The notes under the pieces are model-generated. The model saw only the letters and a program-made list of their open reading frames with translations. It was not told the origin of the DNA and made no database searches. Shown piece by piece: positions 55,546 through 64,000 of a DNA stretch of 64,000 nucleotides (its first letter is position 1; the number at the start of each line of letters is the position of its first letter). The translations under genes were made by a program, and so were the position numbers. This stretch comes from Molossus alvarezi (taxonomy: Eukaryota > Chordata > Mammalia > Chiroptera > Molossidae), in contig JBAWUJ010000098.1 of NCBI GenBank assembly GCA_037176705.1, forward strand, positions 186,001 to 250,000, in the 5' to 3' direction.

Positions 55546-58500
55546 ACAGAAAAGCAGTAGGACTGGACCATATAACCAGGGACACTGGTAGGATCTGTGG
55601 AGGCATGAGAGGGTTGTGGGTTGGGAGCTCATGGATAGCAGCAGCTTAGCTGTGAGCAGCATCCTTGGGGAATAACAACCAAGACCATTCCACAGACCAG
55701 AGAACCAAGACAGAGCACTAAAATAGCCACAGCCATTCACCTGGGGGCTATGGCAGAGGGAAGGCAAACAGGGCTGAAACTCTGTGAGGACACCCAGTAT
55801 TTGGAGGGCACTCAGTTTTTGCTGAGTTTTGGCCACAAATGAAGGTGGCCAGTGTGCTCCTTTCCAGAGCTGTGGAGAAAAGCAGCAGCCCTCCCCTCAG
55901 AGATTCAGCCTTTCCCAGGTGAGGCAAACAAATGCAAATTGAGGCTCATTAACAACCAGCATCTATCCCACACTCTGGGTATCCTCTTATGCAGAACACC
56001 AGGGTTACATTCCAAGGCACTGGGTAGCTGAGACTATGGAAATAGCTAGAAGATAATTTAACCTTTCCTGGACTTGCAAATCTACCCAGGAAAGTAAAAC
56101 AAGACAGTGGTGTTTAACATGGGCCCACTCAGGCTCATCCAAACCCAGTAGAGAGAGCCACAAACAACAGAACACCAACACCCACAGCGAAAACTTGGAA
56201 GGCTTTAAATGCCAATGAGATAGCCAAAATGGTGAAACAAATCCCAAATAAAAGAACAAGAGAACTTTATCAAAGATGAGATAAATAAAATGCAGCTAAG
56301 CAAATTATCAGAGGTAGAGTTCAGAGCCATAATCTTGAGAAAGCTCAACAGCATGAGTGAGGGCATCATCACCATGAGTACAGATATAGAAACATAGAAA
56401 ACCAAGCAAGGGGAAGGAAATGAAGAATGACATAGCAGAAATAAAGAACACATTGAAAGGACTAACCAGCAGAGTAGAGGAAGCTGAGGACCGGATCAGT
56501 GAATTAGAAGACAAGGTATTAAAAATCAACCAGTCAGAAAACCAAATAGAAAAAAAAAAAAAAAAAAAAAAAAAAAAACAATTATAAAACAGGAAAATAG
56601 CTTAAGAGAACTGTGAGTCAACTGGAAACATAATAACATTCGGATCATAGTAGTCCCTGAAGACGAAAAAAATGGGCAAGTGTTTGAGAATATATTTGAA
56701 GATATATTGATAGAAAACTTTCTTAATTTGGTGAAGAAAGAAGGCATTCGAGTTCAAGAAGCACAAGTAAGAAGAACCCAAATAGGCCCACACCAAGACG
56801 CAGAATAATTAAAATGCCAAAATTAAAGACAAAGAGAGAATCCTAAAGGCAACAATAGATAAGCAACAGGTTACCTACAAAGAAAACTCTGTAAGGCTCT
56901 CAGCTGACTTCTCAACAGAATCACTACTGGCCAGAAGGGAGTGGCATGAAGTAGTCAAGGTGACGACAAACAAGGATTTGAATCCAAGACAACTCTATCC
57001 AGCAAGGCTATCATTCAAAATAGAAGATCAAATAAAGAGCATTCCAGAAAAAACATTTTTAAAAAAGCTATGGGAATATAATAACACCAAACCAGGGCTG
57101 AAAGATATGCTGTCATTAGTAGAAGAAATAGAAAGAAAAATAGAACCACACTAAAAAACATCGCAATAAATAATTACATATAAATTATCACCTTAAATGT
57201 GAATGGTTTGAGTGCTCTGATAAAAAGACACAGAGTAACTGACAACATAAGAAAGCATGACTCAAATATATGTTCTTAACAAGAGGGCCTTCGCACAACA
57301 AAAGACTCACATAGGTTGATAGTGAAGGGATGGAACAAAATCTTTCAAGCAAACTGAAGGCAAAAAAAAAAATAAATCTGGGGTAGCAATACTTATATCT
57401 GATAAAGTAGATTTTAAAATAAAGGCCATAAATTGAGATAAATAAGACCACTACATAATATTGAAAGGATCTATCCAACACAAAGATATAACCTTGGTAA
57501 TCATATATGCACCCAGTTTAGGAGCACCAACATCTGTTAAAAATATTTTGGAGGACTTCAAAGAAGAAATCAACAGCAATACAATCATAGAAGGGAACTG
57601 CAATACCCTGCTGACATCATTGAATAGATCTTCTAGACAAATAATTAACAAGAAAGCACAGACTCTAAATGAAGTGCTTGATCAAATGGATTTAATAGAT
57701 ATATACAAAGAATTAGACCCAAAAACTGCAGAATTCACATTTCTCTCAAGTGCACATGGGACATTCTCAAAGATAGACCCCATGTTAGGGCACAAACTAA
57801 GTCTCTACATGTTCAAGTAAATTGAAATCATATCAAGCATCTTCACAGATCACAATGGCATAAAACTAGAAATCAATTCAATAAGAACATCCAAACACAT
57901 TTGAAAACATGGAGGCTAAATAGCATGTTATTGAACAATGAATGGGTTACTGTGGAGATCAAGGAGAAAATTAAGAACTTCCTAGAATCCAATGAAAACG
58001 AACACACAAAATCAAAATCTATGGCATGCAGAGAAAGTAGTTCTGAGATGGAAGTTCATAGCACTATAGGCCTACCTCAAGAAGCAAGAAAAATTTCTAA
58101 TTATCTATCCTCAGCACTTATAGAACCAAAAAGCAAACAGAAAGAAAACCCCAGAGAAAGTAGAAGGAAGGAAATAGTAAAGATCAGAGCAGAAATAAAT
58201 GACATGGAGACCAAAAAGCAATTCAAAGACTCAATGAAGCAAAGAGCTGGTTCTTTGAAAAGATAAAGAAGATTGATGGACCATTAGGTAGACTCACCAG
58301 AAAACAAAGCCAGATAACCCAAATACACAAAATCAGAAATGAAAGAGGAAAAGTAACAACTGACACCACAAAAATATAAAATGATCGTTAAAAAATTCCA
58401 CAAATAATTATATGGCAACAAATTTGACAATCTAAGCAAAATTGACAAATATCTAGAAACACATGGTTTCCCAAAAGTGAACCTGGACAAGAGAGAAAAC

Positions 58501-61230
58501 TTGAACAGACCAATAACAACAAAAGAAATTGAAGATGTAATCAAGACTCTCCCAGGAAACAAAACCCCAGGCCCGGACGGCTTCATGGGGGAATTTTACC
58601 AAACATTCAAAGAAGAACTAATACCCGTTATCCTCAAATTACTTCAAAAAATTCAAGAAGAATAAATACTTCCAAACTCGTTTTATGAGGCCAGCAAAAT
58701 TCTCAATACAAAACAGAAAAAAAGAAACAGAGAAAGAAAAGTACAGACCAATATTTCTGATGAACACAGATGCCAAATTTTTAAACAAAATACTTGCAAA
58801 TCAAATCCAGAAATACATCAAACAAATTATTCACCATGACCAAGTGGGATTCATTTCAGGGATGCAAGGCTGGTACAATATGCAAAATCAACAAATGAGA
58901 TACACCACATAAATAAAAATAAAAATAAAAATAATAGGATCATATCAATAGACACTGAAAAAGCATTCAACAAAATCCAGCACCAATTTCTGATAAGATG
59001 CAGAGCAATCTGGGAATAGAGGGATACTATCTTGACATAATAAAGGCCATAGATGAAAGACCTACAGCTAACATCATATTCAATGGGCAAAAATTAAACA
59101 CGTTTACCTTAAGAACAGAAACAAGACAAGGATGCCCAATTTCACCATTTTTATTTAACATAGTATTAGAAGTCTTAGCCACAGATATCAGACTGGAAGA
59201 AAAAAAAAATAGATCAAAATAGGAGAGGAAGAAGTGAAACTGTCATTATTTGCAGATGAAATGATACTATACGTAGAAACCCCCAAAGATTCCATCAAAA
59301 ATTTACTACACTTAATAAATGAATTTGAAAAAGTAGCAGGATACAAAATTAATGTCAAGAAATCAGCGGCATTCTTATACACCAATAATGAACTCACAGA
59401 AAGAGAAACTTAAGCAACAAACCCATTTACCATCATGGCAAAATTTAAGATAACTAGGAATAAATTTAATCAAAGAAATAAAGAACCTATTCTCAGAAAA
59501 CTACAGGTCATTGAAAAAATAAATATAGATAGATATAAAAAAGTGAAAGCACATACTTTGTTCATGGATTGGAAGAATTAAAATCATTAAAATGTTCATA
59601 CTAGCGAAAACAATCTATAGATTCAATGCAATCCCCATTAAAATACCAATAACACACATCAAAGAACTAGAACAAATACTTCAAAAGTTCAAAAGGAACA
59701 AAAAGGACCTTGAATAGATACAGTAATCTTGAAAAAAAAGAACAAAGTGACAGGGATCACATTACTAGACTTCTGATTATACTAAAAAGCCACTGTAATA
59801 AAAACAACCATGTTCTGGCACAAGAACAGGCAGAGAGGTCAATGGAACATAATAGAGAACCCAGAAATATGCTCAATTAATATTTGACAAAGGTGGCAAG
59901 AGCATGCAGTGGAGTAAAGACAGCCTTTTAAACAAATGGTGTTGGGAAAATTGGACAGCTACATGCAAAAAAATTGAAATTAGACCATCAACTTACACCA
60001 TATGGAAGAATAAACTCAAAATGGATAAAAGACTTTAATGTGACTTTAATGCAATCCATAAAAATTCTAGAAGAATTGTTTGTTATGCAACAAAATTTCA
60101 GACATCACACACAGCTGAATTTTCACTGATGCATTACCTAAGGCAACAAAAACAAAGGAGGACATGAACACACAGGACTACATCCAACTCAAAAGCTTCT
60201 GTACAGCAAAATGATACAATCATCAAAATGGAAAAAAACAAAAAAACACTTTGTATGGGAAAGCATAATTGGCAATAATATGTCAGATAAGGGATTAATT
60301 CCCAGTATATAGAGAGTCCTCATACAACTCAACCAAAGGAAGACAAAGAACCCAATTAAAAAATGGGTGTTAGTAACTAGACACCTCTCCAAACAGGACA
60401 TACAAATGGCTAAGAAATATATAAAGAAATGCTCAACATCACTAATCATCAGAGGGATGCAAATTAAAACAACAATGAGGTATCACCTCACTCTTGTCAG
60501 CATGGCTCCCATCAACAAATAGTCAACCAACAAGTGTTGGCGAAGATGTGGTGAAAAGGGGACTCTAGTATACTGCTGGTGGGAATGCACACTGTTTCAG
60601 CCACTATGGGAAACACTATGGTGTTACCTCAAAAGTTAAAAATTGAACTGTCATTTGACCTAGTGATCCCAATTCTAGGAACATACCCTAAGAAGCCTGA
60701 AACACCAATCAGAAAGAATATATGTACCCCCATGTTCATAGCAGCACCATTTACAATAGTTAAGGTTGGGAAATAGCCCCAAATGTCTATCAGTATACAA
60801 ATGGATAAAATACCTGTGGTACATATACACAATTGAGTACTATGCACCTGTAAGAACAAAAGATCACTTATCCTTTGTGATGACATGGAGGGACATGGAG
60901 AGTATTATCCTGAGCGAAACAAGCCAAAAGAGAAAGAAAAACATCACACGATCTTACTTATTCATGGAATATAATGAATATCACAGTATGGGAATGGGGT
61001 ACATCCAAAGATGTGGAAGTGAAGTACAGACTGACAATCCCCAGGAGAGGAGTTGGGGGAGAGAGATAAACCACAGAACTTATGTGTATGTATGCATGAA
61101 CAATGGATCATGAACGGCACACCCATGGATGGCACGACGAAGGATGGAGAGGTGGGACTCAGTGGGGGGAATAGAAGAAATATCTGTAACAAAAATAAAT
61201 AAATTAATTTAAAAAGAAATAAACAAAAAA
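55546..61230 (+). mobile_element. Full-length but decayed LINE-1
   Basis: 5' UTR to 56231, ORF1 start ATGGTGAAACAAATCCCAAA (56232) through about 57150, ORF2 from about 57165 to 60965, and a 3' UTR with an AAATAAATAAATTAA tail at 61190-61230. The endonuclease region (IIYAPSLGAP, 57500) and the RT catalytic motif, altered to FADEMILY (59250-59275), are readable but spread over many frames. ORF1 is split by a pure A-run (56548-56578). Not functional. Conceptual pieces match the 33-39 kb element throughout. Confidence 0.92.
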
Positions 61231-62569
61231 TAAATTACTTAAAGATGTACTCACCACCAGCACTAACAACTATTTGTCAAAGGGGCACACTGAACCCACA
61301 CACTTTGCAGGCATATTCTCCATGACTAGCTCCATTGGGTGCTCAAAAAAAAAAAAAAAAAACAACAACTTCCCAGTGTGCAAAGGTCGCTCTGGCTGGC
61401 TACAGACACTGAGCCTCAAGCTTTATGGACAAATCAGGAGGCCACCACAGTTGAAACAGGATGACATTCCCTTGACTGGTGCCACATTATAGTGTCTCTA
61501 GGCCTCAATTGAGCCTTGGCGGGGCTAGAATAAAGTAAGGGGAAACTTTTAAAGACCCAAAATTATCTGTCCTATTAACAAACTTTGACTGATCAACAAT
61601 TATGCTTAGTTGTGGTCTGGGCACTGAGGGAAAAAACGCAGGAGAAATCAAGGTCCTTGATTGTTAAGAGGTTGATAAGGAATCAAGTGTAAAGTGCAGA
61701 CAAGTCAGACATAGCTTCGTTGTCTGAGTATAGATGTCTTATGAGAAAAGAGGGAGAAGTAGCCTATAAAATGGGGTGTAGGGACAACCTAGCTTGTTTG
61801 GGTAGAGTGGGAAGGAGACACAGAGGCATCTCAGTAACAAAGTCTTGTCGGGAAGCTGGTGTGCAATGGTCCTATGGTAGGGCAGATGGACAATTCAACA
61901 TAACACTTTCCAACAGAAAAGTTCAGTAAAATAGACCAAAGTTTATGGTTCCATTGATATAAATGTCACTGGTATGCACGTCCACATAATATTAATGATG
62001 TCCAAAGCCTTGGGAAATGGATGCATGAGGACTGATTGTTCATAGTTACAGGTGATGTTTTAGAGATGATGGAAATATTTAGACAGGAGATGGCAGAGAT
62101 GGTTACAAAATTCTGAATATACTAAATCCACTGAGAGTGTACTTGAAATTCACAAACTTCATGCTATGTAAAAAATACATCCATAAAGCTGTTACAAAGT
62201 ACATGTGACACATTGTCAGGGATTGAGCAGTGACATGCAGGAGAAAGATTAGGCATAAATGGACAGGGACATATAGTGAAGAGGTGGTCATTAAAAGGGG
62301 TGAAATAGGAGCACTGAACTGAGCGCAGATTTGGGTCTTGGTATAAGTGGACCATCACACTTGCCTTTCCCAGGTGTTCCATATCTACTGCTTTCTGGAC
62401 CCAGAGAAAAAGGTTACATGTGGGATCTGAGAAAGTTTTTTAAGTTGCAACCAGAATTTTTAAGACAGCAACATTGGTCTCAAATTGGAAGTTTTGCAAG
62501 ACTTGATGAGATGTGTAGAGACCAACTGACAACTGAACAGGATTGACGTTTTCAAAGTGATAAGAGTCC

Positions 62570-62800
62570 TGGTCAGTTTGGCTCAGCAGTTAGAGTGTCA
62601 GCCCACAGACAAAGGAGTCCTGTGTTCAACTCTGGTCAAGGGCATGTACCTCATTTGCCATTTGTGCCCATCACAGGTGGGGGTTGTGCGGGTGGCAACT
62701 AGTTGATATGTCATATTTACATTGATATTTCTGTTTCTCTTTTTCTCTGACTCTGTATATTTCTACCACCCTCTGTATCTGAGATAAAGAGAAAAAGATC
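62570..62800 (+). mobile_element. VES-type SINE, forward (duplicate of 48437-48650)
   Basis: TCCTGGTCAGTTTGGCTCAG head, TGTGTTCAACTCTGGTCAAG, GTGGCAACTAGTTGATATGT, ATTGATATTTCTGTTTCTCT. Confidence 0.88.
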
Positions 62801-63419
62801 CTCCAGTGAGGATGAAGTATGTACATTAAATGGAATATAAACTGTAAGAATTGCATGATATTGCATCTAAAGGGACGAATGGTTTCTAGGTCCCATGGGT
62901 TGTCGCATAGATCACCACATTCCGATGCTCAGAGTCCAACAGATACAAGCTAATTTCTGACTTGGACACCACCACTAGGACCTGAGAGGTTGGAAAGTTA
63001 GTAGGGAGAGACCAGAATCCCTGGATGGTTGAGAAAGTCATCATGAATGAGGCTGGAGTTGAAGACAGAAGGTGGTGCTTGGGTTACAGCCTTGAGATGA
63101 ATGTAGAGGACATCTTTTTCTATTATTGTCTCACCCTTATAAATTCCATGAACCCACATGCAGACTGACAATGGCCACATGCACCCTCAGACTGTGGGAC
63201 GGTATTTCACAAGTAAGTGCCCTCACAATCACTGCTGCCTGGGGAGGAGAGAAGAAGGTGCAGCAGGACTGGAGCCCAGTCACCAGCTGGCCCTTTTCTC
63301 ACGTATCACACAGGTATAGGTAGAGAATCAGAAATTGATATGTTGAGTTAAGAACAATCATACTTTTGAATATTGCATTGGAGCAAAAAATGGCAGGTAT
63401 AAGAAGGATGCCAGAAGAC

Positions 63420-63640
63420 TGATACAGGACACATAGATGAGAGGTGATAAATGACACACAGATGAGAGGGGACAGATGACTGATGGATGACACATAGATG
63501 GAGGGGACAGATAGAGATGACAGATGGACAGATGGCTCACAGATGAGAGATCCAGGAGCGGTGACAGATAGATGAGAGTAGACAGATGTCAGCGGACTGA
63601 TTGATGAGAAACGACAGAGGTCTTGGCATGAACCACAGAT
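63420..63640. repeat. Degenerate GATA/GACA/GATG repeat, right copy
   Basis: GATAAATGACACACAGATGA, GACAGATGACTGATGGATGA, GATAGAGATGACAGATGGAC; same structure as 49905-50135. Confidence 0.7.
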
Positions 63641-63659
63641 AGACAGGTGGTGGCAGATG

Positions 63660-64000
63660 AGTGTTGGTGTAGCACATAGCACAGCAACACATTCCGCTTC
63701 TATTTCTTTAAAGGTGCACACGCAGGTCCCTCATTCCTGCACTTTGCAGAGCTGGGTGGGGCTACTACCTGGGTGCAGTTCCCGCCAGAGCCAGCACAAG
63801 TCTCAGCCTCTAGCCTGGGGCTTGGGGCGCTCAGCTGGCTGCTTAGCTGGTGGAGCAGGTGCAGCTCTGAGGGGCCCCACGGATTGGGTGCGGCAGGGCG
63901 GGGCCACCTGCCAGGGGTTCTGGGTGTGGTGGGAGTGCTGAGCAGGAAGCCCAGAGGGGCGGCCACACCCCTGCTTGGAGAAGTCCTGGGCCTTCTGAGG
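63660..64000 (-). repeat. Copy of palindrome-spacer sequence at window end
   Basis: Reverse complement of about 14785-15125. It runs off the window, so whether a palindrome arm follows cannot be seen. Confidence 0.85.

Larger units (their letters stand above)
61232..63767 (+). repeat. Direct duplication, right copy
   Basis: Collinear with 46850-50275, about 14.4 kb to the left. It lacks the 48040-48300 SINE (empty site at about 62430) and has a ~620-bp deletion at 62945. It includes the shared forward SINE (62570-62800) and the GATA-like stretch (63420-63640). Confidence 0.88.

Noticed and set aside
63657..63941. 94-codon frame partly shared with the palindrome spacer
   Set aside because: The shared peptide follows from DNA similarity; different indels alter the frame between copies, so coding is not supported.

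Overview
The window looks like mammalian Y-chromosome ampliconic DNA, most likely from a bat. The bat call rests on many copies of a tRNA-derived SINE of the VES type, either poly-T-led with a GAGAGA block and a CGAGTGGCTGCCACC-like body or the reverse complement, together with LINE-1 copies at several ages. The Y call rests on several intron-containing copies of TSPY (testis-specific protein Y-encoded, NAP/SET family). TSPY is Y-linked in placental mammals, whereas its autosomal relatives are intronless. Both calls are inference from sequence recalled without a database search.

Layout. 1-985: 3' end of a LINE-1. 985-1500: GC-rich promoter-like block with a minus-strand first exon ending in a perfect splice donor. 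1858-2648: two truncated LINE-1 pieces. 2650-9768: a 7.1-kb array of a ~73-bp satellite with internal higher-order duplications. 9769-10990: TSPY flanking sequence, the last 0.6 kb inverted. 11625-18345: a large palindrome with two ~3.1-3.2-kb arms around a ~0.4-kb spacer. 18346-20690: duplicated and SINE-rich sequence. 20690-43645: a degenerate direct array of TSPY units, containing three recognisable gene bodies (23.5-25.2 kb, 28.3-30.4 kb, 41.5-43.6 kb), two orphan 3' exons (39.6 and 40.3 kb) and an almost intact full-length LINE-1 (33437-39298, minus). 43646-45375: a 3'-truncated LINE-1 fused into TSPY exon 2. 45393-50275 and 61232-64000: a ~14.4-kb-spaced direct duplication, separated by two more LINE-1s (50276-53320 and 55546-61230) and by satellite remnants. 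The right end of the window matches the reverse complement of the palindrome spacer, so the palindrome, the duplication and the TSPY array are built from shared blocks.

No fully intact protein-coding host gene is visible. Every TSPY body carries at least one stop, frameshift or lost exon. The most nearly functional element is the LINE-1 at 33-39 kb: ORF1 is open, and ORF2 appears broken by one missing base near 34860. The window therefore reads as a degenerating multicopy Y region shaped by tandem duplication, inversion, satellite expansion and LINE-1/SINE insertion.
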